Below are positions 9,269 through 16,115 of a DNA stretch of 32,688 nucleotides, one piece after another. The stretch spans positions 1 through 32,688 of the forward strand of contig JAPLWV010000040.1 of the NCBI GenBank assembly GCA_026396385.1, written 5' to 3'. Position 1 is the stretch's first letter; the number at the start of each line of letters is the position of its first letter. Source of the stretch: Microcaldota archaeon (GTDB taxonomy: Archaea; Micrarchaeota; Micrarchaeia; Burarchaeales; Fermentimicrarchaeaceae). The notes beneath the pieces are model-generated. The model worked only from the letters and a program-made list of their open reading frames with translations, was not told the DNA's origin and searched no databases. The translations under genes and the position numbers were made by a program.

Positions 9269-10663
9269 TTACTTTTTTGATAGTTTTTTGTTTCCCTTTA
9301 ATATAAAGAGGATAAGTAGAGCTAAAACGACAACTATTATGACGAAGGGGGAGGTAACAATTCCCGTTATGAACACCACAGGTTTATTGCTATTTGCGCT
9401 CTCCAACTCGGATTTGAGCTGAAGCAGCTGGGTTTCCAGAGCAGGCAGCTGTGCGAATTCAGCAGAGTCAATCTGCGCATTCAGCTCATTGAATCTGGAG
9501 TTTAGCTCGCCAAGCTTGAGAGATAGCATCAGTTCACCCTGCATTCCGGCAAGGGCCAACCTTACTTCATTCTTGACGCTCAGGACTTCCTTCAGCTTCC
9601 CAGCGTATTGATTCAACTCCATTGTGAGGTTTGAGACTTGCAGCTGGGCGGATTGCATCTGCGCTTCATTCATTTTGCTGCAGCCCTCAAGCTTCATTGA
9701 TTTTTCAAGCGCATCAAGCTTCTCATTAATTTTTGAAGTGTTGAGAGAAGAGAGATTTATTTTTATTAATGAGAAATCCTGGGAGTTGCTTGAAATCAGG
9801 CTTGAGCACAGCTTGTCTATCTTCAGCTGCGATTTCATGGATAGTCTGTCCATGGTATTGTTGAATATCCTGTCAGCTGTTTCATCCACAATGAGAAGCG
9901 GGAGAACTCTGTCGCGGGTTGTGAGAAGTTTTATTTTTGCATTCATTAGGTATGTGAGGTTATAGTTAACAGGACGGCAGAAGCCCAGTGCAGATGGGTT
10001 TGTCAGGTCATTACTGTTTATCGCTATTGAATTGTTCCTCATGTTATCTATAAGTGCAATTATTTCGTCAAACTGGGAGCTGTTAAACTCCGAGAGAGAA
10101 CTTACTTTCTGGTTGAAGGTTGAGAGGTTGGAATCTATGTAAAGACTGAGATTTGAGAACGTCCAGATTAGCTCAAGGAATGGTTTGCCTGCCCCTATCT
10201 TCAGCTGCTGGCATATCGGTGTGTAGCATGCTCTCCAGCAGCTATCCAAATCCACGCATGGGAATCGGTCTATGCCAATATACGTCTTGCATTCGAATTC
10301 TTTCACCCGGGTTTCGTTGTAAGACTCCATGAGTGATAAAAGCTCATCAACATAACTCTTGTTTATCTTCAAATCTTCTGCGGTGACTCCGTTGCTGGCA
10401 TAATAACTGATGAGCGCATTCCGGATCCCATCTTTACTTGTAATAATAGTTAGGCTGCCATTCTGATATGCCAGTATGAAGGATGGCTCATCTGTTATAC
10501 TAACTATATAATAATCCCCTGAAGATGTATTGAAATTAACCTTTGTGAACGTTTCATTTTCTTTTAAGTAGTCTGAAACGAAAAGATTAACATCTGAAAT
10601 GCTAACTCCGGATATAAATACGGAGAGGAAAAGGAATAACAGCAGAAGAGACAATTTTTTCAT
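9269..10663 (-). CDS. Secreted membrane-anchored coiled-coil protein, unknown function
   Basis: The protein has 464 residues. A signal peptide occupies about 1-20 (LSLLLLFLFLSVFISG). Residues about 25-100 form a mixed strand/helix domain (DYYIVSI, PSFILAYQNGSLTIIT). A segment with paired cysteines follows (ECKTYIGIDRFPCVDLDSCWRACYTPIC). Long heptad-like helices run from about 160 to 425, and a membrane segment (about 431-455, FVIIVVVLALLILFIL) ends in KGNKKLSKK. Many NxS/T sites fit an extracellular glycoprotein. I do not recognise the family. The layout suggests a stalk that lifts the N-terminal domain off the membrane. No ribosome binding site is seen; TTAAATA at 10687-10693 lies about 25 bases from the ATG, so the mRNA is probably leaderless. 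It lies upstream of the giant gene on the same strand, but the 226-base gap holds a separate promoter. Confidence 0.85.
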   Translation of the reverse strand: MKKLSLLLLFLFLSVFISGVSISDVNLFVSDYLKENETFTKVNFNTSSGDYYIVSITDEPSFILAYQNGSLTIITSKDGIRNALISYYASNGVTAEDLKINKSYVDELLSLMESYNETRVKEFECKTYIGIDRFPCVDLDSCWRACYTPICQQLKIGAGKPFLELIWTFSNLSLYIDSNLSTFNQKVSSLSEFNSSQFDEIIALIDNMRNNSIAINSNDLTNPSALGFCRPVNYNLTYLMNAKIKLLTTRDRVLPLLIVDETADRIFNNTMDRLSMKSQLKIDKLCSSLISSNSQDFSLIKINLSSLNTSKINEKLDALEKSMKLEGCSKMNEAQMQSAQLQVSNLTMELNQYAGKLKEVLSVKNEVRLALAGMQGELMLSLKLGELNSRFNELNAQIDSAEFAQLPALETQLLQLKSELESANSNKPVVFITGIVTSPFVIIVVVLALLILFILKGNKKLSKK

Positions 10664-10686
10664 GGTTGAATTTTGGCGTTAATCGG

Positions 10687-10693
10687 TTAAATA
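10687..10693 (-). promoter_or_regulatory. TATA box for leaderless transcript (anchored coiled-coil gene)
   Basis: Minus-strand TATTTAA is centred about 27 bases from the ATG at 10661-10663. No ribosome binding site lies between them, which fits transcription beginning at or next to the start codon. Confidence 0.4.
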
Positions 10694-10716
10694 GTTAACT
10701 ATCAAAAAAGAAAATA

Positions 10717-10726
10717 ATTTAAATAC
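10717..10726 (+). promoter_or_regulatory. TATA box for purF-purD
   Basis: ATTTAAATAC preceded by an A-rich stretch (possible BRE) predicts a start near 10747 and a leader of about 50 bases. The leader contains a seven-codon open frame (ATG at 10781, stop at 10102+670 offset, i.e. 10802-10804) that overlaps the purF start in another frame. Confidence 0.4.
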
Positions 10727-10796
10727 TTGCCCGCATGATATAGTGTGTGGGAGGATGCATTTTGTCTTTTTCTAGGAGATATGGAGTGTGAGATGA

Positions 10797-12242
10797 ATGG
10801 ATAGAAGAGAAGCCTGCGGTGTGTTTGGAATCTATTCTTTCAGGAAGGATGAGGTTGCGCTGCCCATATTCAACGGCCTTATAGCAATACAGCACAGGGG
10901 GCAGGACAGCGCTGGCATTGCGACGTTTGACGGAAAAACTATTCACGTGAAGAAGGGCATGGGGCTCACCTCAGATGTCTTTTCAGAGAACGACCTGCTT
11001 GCACTGAAGGGCACGATAGGAATCGGGAGCGTGAGATACCCCACCTGCGGGAGCTCTTCTCTAAGGGATGCGCAGCCTTTCAAGGTTGAGCTGCCAAGGG
11101 AGGGGATAACGCTTGCACACAACGGCAACCTTGTCAACTTCACTGCACTGAAGGATGAGCTGAACAGGGGAGGGACGCCGATCATTTCAAGCTGCGATTC
11201 GGAGATAATCCTCAAAGTTCTGGCAGAGGAGCTGAACAAGACAGAGGATATCTTCCTAGCAATATTAAAAGTGATGAAGAGGCTGGAGGGGGCATACTGC
11301 GAGGTTGTTTTAACAGGCAGGGGAGAGCTCATCGCATTCCGGGACCCGCAGGGATTCAGGCCTCTCTGCTTCGGAAAGAATGACGACTGCATTGTATTCG
11401 CATCGGAAAGCGTGGCGCTTGACATAAACGATGTTGAGCTTACTGAGCAGGTCAAGCCTGGCGAGGTAATCCTTGTCACCGAGAAGGGGATGGAAAGGAG
11501 GCTTGTTGCAAAGAGCAACAAGAAGCACTGCATGTTTGAATACGTGTATTTCTCAAGGCCTGATTCCATTCTTGATGCAGGAAGCGTTTATGATGTCAGG
11601 ATGAAGCTGGGCAAGAATTTGGCGAAATCGCAACCGGCAAGTGTAGATGTAGTTGTTCCAGTGCCTGATACCTCAAGGCCTGCTGCAGAAGGGTTCTCGA
11701 GGGAAACCGGGATAGAGATGGAGGAGGGACTCATAAAAAACAGGTATATCATGAGGACATTCATAATGCCGGACCAGACGATAAGGGATGCAGAGATGAA
11801 GAAGAAGCTCAACCCTCTCAAAACAATTCTCAAAGGTAAGAGAGTTGTCATTATAGATGACAGCATAGTGAGAGGGACTACAACGAACAAGCTTGTGAAA
11901 CTTCTGAAGGATGCAGGAGCTAAGGAAGTCCATGTGAGGATAACATGCCCGCCAATCATCTCGCCATGCTTCTACGGCATAGATATCTCAAGCCATTCTG
12001 AATTGATTGCTTTCAGATGCAATGGGAATGTTGAGGAGATAAGAAAGATACTTGGGGCTGATTCCCTCGGCTACCAGACCATTGGGGGATTGGTTGATGC
12101 AATTGGCATAGGCAAGGAAAATCTCTGCATGGCGTGCTTGGATGAGAATTACCCGACTCCAGGCGCTGCAAAAATAGCAAAGGAAATGAAGAAGAGGAGC
12201 GGGGAGGAGATTAAGGAGAAGAAGAGATACTGGGAGATGTGA
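10797..12242 (+). CDS. purF: Amidophosphoribosyltransferase
   Basis: This enzyme makes 5-phosphoribosylamine from PRPP and glutamine, the first committed step of purine synthesis, in the cytoplasm. The N-terminal Ntn glutaminase starts with Cys7 (CGVFGIYS) after a six-residue propeptide, followed by HRGQDSAG (33-40) and the AHNGNL segment. The C-terminal phosphoribosyltransferase half has the PRPP loop VVIIDDSIVRGTT (350-362). Four cysteines (245, 391, 444, 447) sit where the Bacillus-type enzyme binds a 4Fe-4S cluster, so this is the iron-sulfur type that needs propeptide removal. The length of 481 residues is normal. GGAG at 10783-10786 precedes the ATG. Its stop overlaps the region where purD begins, so the two are co-transcribed. 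Confidence 0.96.
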   Translation: MDRREACGVFGIYSFRKDEVALPIFNGLIAIQHRGQDSAGIATFDGKTIHVKKGMGLTSDVFSENDLLALKGTIGIGSVRYPTCGSSSLRDAQPFKVELPREGITLAHNGNLVNFTALKDELNRGGTPIISSCDSEIILKVLAEELNKTEDIFLAILKVMKRLEGAYCEVVLTGRGELIAFRDPQGFRPLCFGKNDDCIVFASESVALDINDVELTEQVKPGEVILVTEKGMERRLVAKSNKKHCMFEYVYFSRPDSILDAGSVYDVRMKLGKNLAKSQPASVDVVVPVPDTSRPAAEGFSRETGIEMEEGLIKNRYIMRTFIMPDQTIRDAEMKKKLNPLKTILKGKRVVIIDDSIVRGTTTNKLVKLLKDAGAKEVHVRITCPPIISPCFYGIDISSHSELIAFRCNGNVEEIRKILGADSLGYQTIGGLVDAIGIGKENLCMACLDENYPTPGAAKIAKEMKKRSGEEIKEKKRYWEM

Positions 12243-12244
12243 GC

Positions 12245-13579
12245 ATGGATAGGATTCTTCTTGTTGGCAATGGAGGTAGGGAGCACGCAATTGCCAGGGC
12301 GATAAAGAGGAGCAGAATATCCCACGAGCTCTACGCATTCATGGAAGCTAAGAACCCAGGCATAGCAAAACTCTGCAAGGGGTTTTTCATTGGAAAGACA
12401 ACAGACGCTAGACTTGTTGGAAAGTTCGCGGTGAACAAAAAGATAGACTTGTGTGTTGTGGGGCCAGAGGCCCCTCTTGATGCAGGAGTTGTTGACGAGC
12501 TTGAGAAGTATGGGATTGGATGCGCAGGCCCGACGAAAAGCGGGGCGAGAATGGAGACTGACAAGGGCTTCACGAGAGAACTGCTGGAGAAATACAGGGT
12601 GAGAGGCTCACCTGCTGCTGGAGTTTTCACTGATGCGAAAGATGCTTCTGAATTCATTGATTCACTTGGAAAACCGGTTGTTGTGAAGCCTGCCGGCCTT
12701 ACTGGAGGAAAAGGAGTGAAAATAGTTGGCGAACAGCTGAAGGATTCAAGTGAGGCAAAGGAATATGCGAAAGAGGTTCTTGTGAAAGGAGTTGGAGGTT
12801 TAAGAAAGGTTGTAGTTGAAGAGAAGCTTGAGGGGGAGGAGTTCTCCCTGCAGGCTTTTGTGAGTGGAAGGAAAGTTATTGGGACTCCGATGGTGCAGGA
12901 CCACAAGAGGGCATTTGCAAACGACCAAGGTCCAAATACCGGAGGTATGGGCTCTTACTCAGATTCAGGTTATATCTTACCATTCCTGAGGCAGGAGGAC
13001 TATGACGATGGGCTCTCAATAATGAAAGCATCTGTCGAGGCATTCAGAAAAGAAACTGGGGAAGATTACAGGGGGTTCCTTTACGGCGGGTTCATGGTGA
13101 CCAAGGATGGAGTGAAGCTGCTTGAATATAACGCGAGGTTGGGGGATCCTGAGGCAATGAACATCCTCTCGGTGATTAAAAGCGATTTCCTTGAGATTCT
13201 TGAGAGGATTGTTGATGGAACTCTGAAGGATGCAAGCTTTGATAAAAAGGCAACAGTATGCAAGTACCTTGTCCCAGAAGGTTACCCAGTCTCTCCAAAA
13301 AAGAATGAGCTTATTGAGGTTGATGAGAGTGCAATTGAAAGGAGCGGTGCAGTGCTGTATTACGCATCAGTGAATGAAAGTGATGGAAAAATCTACACAA
13401 GTAGTTCACGAACTGCTGGTCTGGTGGGTATTGCCGAGACGATTGAGAATGCTGAGAGGATAGCTGAATCCGCAGTAAGGTTTGTGAAAGGAAAACTTTT
13501 CTATAGGGAGGATATTGGGACAAAAGCACTTATCCAGAAGAGAATTGACCACATGAAAAAAATCAGAGGTCACCTGTAG
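12245..13579 (+). CDS. purD: Phosphoribosylamine-glycine ligase (GAR synthetase)
   Basis: This is an ATP-grasp enzyme that joins glycine to phosphoribosylamine, the second step of purine synthesis and the direct consumer of the unstable PurF product. Seen: GNGGREHA near the N-terminus, the ATP-grasp loop GGKGVKI, EEKLEGEEFS, then QDHKRAFANDQGPNTGGMG and the metal-binding stretch EYNARLGDPE. I chose ATG 12245 (444 residues), because GGGAG (12232-12236) lies eight bases ahead. The in-frame GTG at 12239 would add two residues, overlap the purF stop and sit too close to that site. The 3' end overlaps the convergent HAD gene by 10 bases. No other purine genes are nearby. Confidence 0.95.
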   Translation: MDRILLVGNGGREHAIARAIKRSRISHELYAFMEAKNPGIAKLCKGFFIGKTTDARLVGKFAVNKKIDLCVVGPEAPLDAGVVDELEKYGIGCAGPTKSGARMETDKGFTRELLEKYRVRGSPAAGVFTDAKDASEFIDSLGKPVVVKPAGLTGGKGVKIVGEQLKDSSEAKEYAKEVLVKGVGGLRKVVVEEKLEGEEFSLQAFVSGRKVIGTPMVQDHKRAFANDQGPNTGGMGSYSDSGYILPFLRQEDYDDGLSIMKASVEAFRKETGEDYRGFLYGGFMVTKDGVKLLEYNARLGDPEAMNILSVIKSDFLEILERIVDGTLKDASFDKKATVCKYLVPEGYPVSPKKNELIEVDESAIERSGAVLYYASVNESDGKIYTSSSRTAGLVGIAETIENAERIAESAVRFVKGKLFYREDIGTKALIQKRIDHMKKIRGHL

Positions 13580-14226
13580 CCCATCCTTCTAAGCAGATTC
13601 AAGTCGACTTCCCTGAAATCTTTTACAACAGCGCAGCTTTTACTGAAATATTTTCTAGGGAGAGAGGTTGTGAGAGCGACGCATTTCATTCCTGCCCTTC
13701 TAGCTGCTTCAATTCCATAAGGAGAGTCCTCAAAAACCAGGCATTCCGATGGCTTCACCCCCAATTTCTTTGCAGCAAGCAGCAAGGCTTCGGGGTCCGG
13801 CTTCCTTTTCTTGACATCCTCCCTTGAGATGAACTGGAACTCCTTGTCTAGCTTGAGGCACTTCAGCATTATCAGAACGTTCTTTCTGTACCCGCCTGAA
13901 GCAATTATCTTCTTCATTCCTATCTTGTCAAGAAGCCTGTTGAATTTCATGAATCCTTTGACAGGCTTTACGCCTTCCTTCCTCACGAGCTCCCTGAACA
14001 CCTTCATCCTCTTCCTCACCCAGAACCTGGCGCTCCTTCTTATGCCCCGAGTCCTGAAGATATCCTCCATTATGCTGAGTGAGCCCAGTCCGACATACTT
14101 CTCCTTGTAAAGTTTCAGGGGTATAATAATCCCAAGCTGTTTGAGAGTCATGTTAAAGGATTTCCTGTGGATTGGCTCGCTGTGCGCTATAACCCCATCA
14201 AAGTCAAATATAATTGCTTTTATCAT
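13570..14226 (-). CDS. HAD-superfamily hydrolase, beta-phosphoglucomutase-like
   Basis: The 218 residues have all the motifs of HAD subfamily I. Motif I is FDFDGVIA (nucleophile Asp8, acid/base Asp10). A helical cap follows (about 15-90). Motif II is Ser110 in IIASGG, motif III is Lys142 in KRKPDPE, and motif IV is ED at 166-167 in LVFEDSPYGIEAARRAG. The KPDPE and EDSxxGIxAAxxAGM signatures are typical of sugar-phosphate phosphatases and phosphomutases, but the substrate cannot be told. A second acidic residue after DFDG fits either a phosphatase or a mutase. AGGTGT lies shortly upstream of the ATG. It follows the TumA-like gene by 42 bases on the same strand, so read-through is possible. Confidence 0.9.
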   Translation of the reverse strand: MIKAIIFDFDGVIAHSEPIHRKSFNMTLKQLGIIIPLKLYKEKYVGLGSLSIMEDIFRTRGIRRSARFWVRKRMKVFRELVRKEGVKPVKGFMKFNRLLDKIGMKKIIASGGYRKNVLIMLKCLKLDKEFQFISREDVKKRKPDPEALLLAAKKLGVKPSECLVFEDSPYGIEAARRAGMKCVALTTSLPRKYFSKSCAVVKDFREVDLNLLRRMGYR

Positions 14227-14268
14227 GCAACACCTGCTGTGTGTCCCGCATTAGGTAAACAACTGTTC

Positions 14269-14682
14269 TCATGCTACTGCCAATTCCTTCCGTTTTTCAA
14301 TTTCCTTCAGTGTGAAAGTTGACACTATCGGTATAATCAAAAAATCCTGCTTGATTGACAGGTTAATCTCTTTTCCTTTCCTCTCAGCGCCTACAATGTG
14401 GAACTCCTTGAGCATACTTATGTCCCTTATAACTCCACTCACATTCCTTCCCGTGAGTTCTGCCAGCTCGGTAACCGTTACCGGCTGTTTCTCCTTGATT
14501 AGCTTTATCAGCTGTATCCTTCTCTTGGTAAATATTTCGGTTATCTCATTGTCTTTAAGAGGAATTGGTATGAAGCGGTCTGGGTACTTATCCGGATGTG
14601 CCACGATATCATCTATCAGACCGAGTATTGCATCAAACCTCTCTCCATTCTTTTTCATATAAACCACCTTCTCGCATTTCAT
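14269..14682 (-). CDS. Winged-helix DNA-binding protein, TumA/HVO_A0114-like (probable antitoxin)
   Basis: The protein has 137 residues. A winged helix-turn-helix spans about 48-105: FTKRRIQLIKLIKE, then PVTVTELAELTGRNVSGVIRDISML, then a wing (VGAERKGKEINL). The pattern TxxRxxLIxxIxxxxPxTxxELAxxxGRxxxxVxRDxxxL is that of the HVO_A0114/COG4190 regulators, several of which are antitoxins of TumE-type toxins. The start lies four bases past the stop of the upstream gene, so the pair is translationally coupled. It probably binds the palindromes at 15038-15060 and represses its own operon. Family and pairing are inferred from pattern and order; the helix-turn-helix itself is clear. Confidence 0.8.
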   Translation of the reverse strand: MKCEKVVYMKKNGERFDAILGLIDDIVAHPDKYPDRFIPIPLKDNEITEIFTKRRIQLIKLIKEKQPVTVTELAELTGRNVSGVIRDISMLKEFHIVGAERKGKEINLSIKQDFLIIPIVSTFTLKEIEKRKELAVA

Positions 14683-14685
14683 CCA

Positions 14686-15015
14686 TCAACACTTTTTTTC
14701 GAACAACCTTCTATAATGCTCAAAATTCCCCTTTATCTGTTGCATATACCATTTAATTTCATATCCAGTCACAATGGATGTGAACCTTGGGAGCGGGATA
14801 GGCTTTTCAGATTTCCAGAATTTTTGTTCATGCACGTAGTCATGGTAGGAATCTATCCTGTATACATCATGCCACTTGTCCTTTATGAATGCCCTGTAGT
14901 TCAAGCTGAACTTGGCAATCTCCTTTCCTTTTTGAAACAATTTCACATCCATAACATCCTCATCGGTTAGGTATACCGGGAATTCTTTTATTCTGAACCG
15001 TTTAGCTCTTGCCAT
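14686..15015 (-). CDS. Small protein, TumE/DUF6516-like (possible toxin)
   Basis: This 109-residue basic protein has a strand-rich N-terminal half (VMDVKLFQKGKEIAKFSLNYR) followed by a cluster of polar, possibly catalytic residues: YR(53)xD(55)SYH(58)DYVH(62)EQKFW. The C-terminus is helical (WYMQQIKGNFEHYRRLF). TumE-type toxins have a similar YRxDN...H.H strand core and sit directly upstream of a COG4190-like antitoxin, as here. The similarity is by eye and the homology is not proven; an RNA-targeting role is only inferred. The start is supported by a TATA box about 27 bases upstream, giving an almost leaderless mRNA. Confidence 0.6.
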   Translation of the reverse strand: MARAKRFRIKEFPVYLTDEDVMDVKLFQKGKEIAKFSLNYRAFIKDKWHDVYRIDSYHDYVHEQKFWKSEKPIPLPRFTSIVTGYEIKWYMQQIKGNFEHYRRLFEKKC

Positions 15016-15037
15016 CCTTGTACACCTAACATTTTAA

Positions 15038-15060
15038 GTTATATAACATTTTTTGTTATA
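15038..15060 (-). promoter_or_regulatory. Promoter with overlapping palindromes (probable autoregulatory operator)
   Basis: GTTATATAAC (15038-15047) is a perfect 10-base palindrome that also forms the minus-strand TATA box. Overlapping it, TATAACA (15042-15048) and TGTTATA (15054-15060) form a perfect inverted repeat with seven-base arms and a TTTTT spacer. The half-site GTTATA/TATAAC therefore occurs three times across the promoter. A bound regulator would block TBP, as expected for antitoxin autorepression. Confidence 0.55.
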
Positions 15061-15074
15061 CTTATATTTAAATC

Positions 15075-15137
15075 TTGCGGTTTAAATAGTCTGGAAGCGA
15101 TCTAGCAATATGAGATCTACCAGAATACACCGCAACA
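15075..15137 (+). ncRNA. Candidate structured RNA (nested hairpin, possible H/ACA-like)
   Basis: Three nested perfect inverted repeats stack into one long hairpin. TTGCGGT (15075-15081) pairs with ACCGCAA (15129-15135). TCTGG (15090-15094) pairs with CCAGA (15120-15124), extendable by TA/TA across one mismatch. GATCT (15099-15103) pairs with AGATC (15113-15117), leaving a nine-base loop. The sequence ACA (15135-15137) sits exactly at the 3' foot of the outer stem, as in archaeal H/ACA guide RNAs. The 3' pocket is shorter than the usual guide geometry and no canonical K-turn is visible. A TATA-like sequence at 15039-15046 could start a transcript near 15068. It could equally be a regulatory leader or a protein-binding DNA element. 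Confidence 0.3.
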
Positions 15138-15150
15138 CCTGCCCATAATA

Positions 15151-15158
15151 TTTTAATA
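15151..15158 (+). promoter_or_regulatory. TATA box for leaderless carbamate kinase mRNA
   Basis: TTTTAATA is centred about 25 bases from the ATG at 15180, with no ribosome binding site between, so transcription should begin at or beside the start codon. Confidence 0.45.
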
Positions 15159-15179
15159 TACTTACAGTTTAATAGGGTT

Positions 15180-16115
15180 ATGAAGACTCTTGTTATCGCT
15201 CTCGGAGGCAACATGCTCCTTAGGAAGGGGGAGAGCGGGACTTTTGATGCCCAGCTTGAAAATGCCAAGAGGACAGCCAAACGCATTGCAGACCTTATTG
15301 GGAGAGGCTACAGGGTGATAATCACCCACGGAAACGGACCGCAGGTTGGCAGCATACTCATACAGCAGGAGAAGGGGAGAGATGAGGTACCTGCAATGCC
15401 GCTTGACGTGTGCGTAGCAGAGAGCCAGGGTGAGATAGGCTACATGCTTCAGAGGGCCCTGAGGGCAGAGCTCATTAAAAGGGGCATCAACAGGCCGGTT
15501 GCGACTATTGTCACACAGGTGCGGGTTGATGAGAACGATCAGGCTTTCAAGAACCCGACAAAGCCCATAGGGCCTTTTTACTCTAAGCAGGAAGCTGGGA
15601 AGCTCAGCAGGCAGACCGGCTCTCTCTTCAAGGAGGATGCGGGAAGGGGATACAGGAGGGTGGTGCCATCGCCAAAGCCGAAGGAGATTGTTGAGAAGGA
15701 TGCTATAAGGAGGATGATCAAGGGCGGCGTGATTGTCATAGCGTCAGGAGGGGGCGGCATACCGGTTGTCAAAAGGAGGAACATGTTCTGGGGAGTTGAG
15801 GCAGTCATAGACAAGGACCTTGCAGCTGCTGTCTTGGCTGAGGATGTCAAGGCGGATATGCTCATCATACTGACAGATATCAAGGCAGTCTTCCTGAACT
15901 ACCGAAAGGGAAGAGGATGCGAGATGGAGCTTAGGAAGACAACACCAGAGGATGCAGCCAGATATTTGAAGGAGGGTCACTTCGCTCCTGGCAGCATGGG
16001 GCCGAAGGTCCAGGCTGCAATAGACTTCGCTCTAAAAGGAGGAAAGACCATTATCACAAGCCCCAAGTATTTGGAGGATGCAATGAAAGGAGACGCAGGA
16101 ACTTTGATTGGCTGA
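15180..16115 (+). CDS. arcC: Carbamate kinase
   Basis: The enzyme interconverts carbamoyl phosphate plus ADP with carbamate plus ATP. The protein has 311 residues, the usual length, and is recognisable from end to end: VIALGGNMLL at the N-terminus, ITHGNGPQVG (about 50-60), LDVCVAESQGEIGYMLQ, VASGGGGIPV-type loop (IASGGGGIPV), EAVIDKDLAAAVLA, LTDIKAVFLNY and the C-terminal FAPGSMGPKVQAAI. It belongs to the amino acid kinase fold. No arginine deiminase or ornithine transcarbamylase gene is next to it, so whether it makes ATP from carbamoyl phosphate or supplies carbamoyl phosphate cannot be told here. Its TGA directly abuts the stop codon of the convergent secD. Confidence 0.95.
   Translation: MKTLVIALGGNMLLRKGESGTFDAQLENAKRTAKRIADLIGRGYRVIITHGNGPQVGSILIQQEKGRDEVPAMPLDVCVAESQGEIGYMLQRALRAELIKRGINRPVATIVTQVRVDENDQAFKNPTKPIGPFYSKQEAGKLSRQTGSLFKEDAGRGYRRVVPSPKPKEIVEKDAIRRMIKGGVIVIASGGGGIPVVKRRNMFWGVEAVIDKDLAAAVLAEDVKADMLIILTDIKAVFLNYRKGRGCEMELRKTTPEDAARYLKEGHFAPGSMGPKVQAAIDFALKGGKTIITSPKYLEDAMKGDAGTLIG

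Noticed and set aside
9126-9422. Plus-strand open frame of 98 codons with hydrophobic content upstream of the giant gene
   Set aside because: Half of it is antisense to the membrane anchor of the coiled-coil protein, which explains the hydrophobicity. No ribosome binding site or promoter fits.
10943-11569. Minus-strand open frame of 208 codons inside purF
   Set aside because: It is antisense to an unambiguous PurF, Ser/Leu-rich and without start signals. It is a by-product of codon bias.
12331-12906. Minus-strand open frame of 191 codons inside purD
   Set aside because: It is antisense to conserved ATP-grasp motifs and shows only Ser/Thr/Pro-rich shadow composition.
15075-15137. Reading the nested hairpin as a tRNA or tRNA fragment
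   Set aside because: There is no T-loop GTTCAAATC-like sequence, no CCA-compatible acceptor arm and no cloverleaf; the stems are nested, not side by side.
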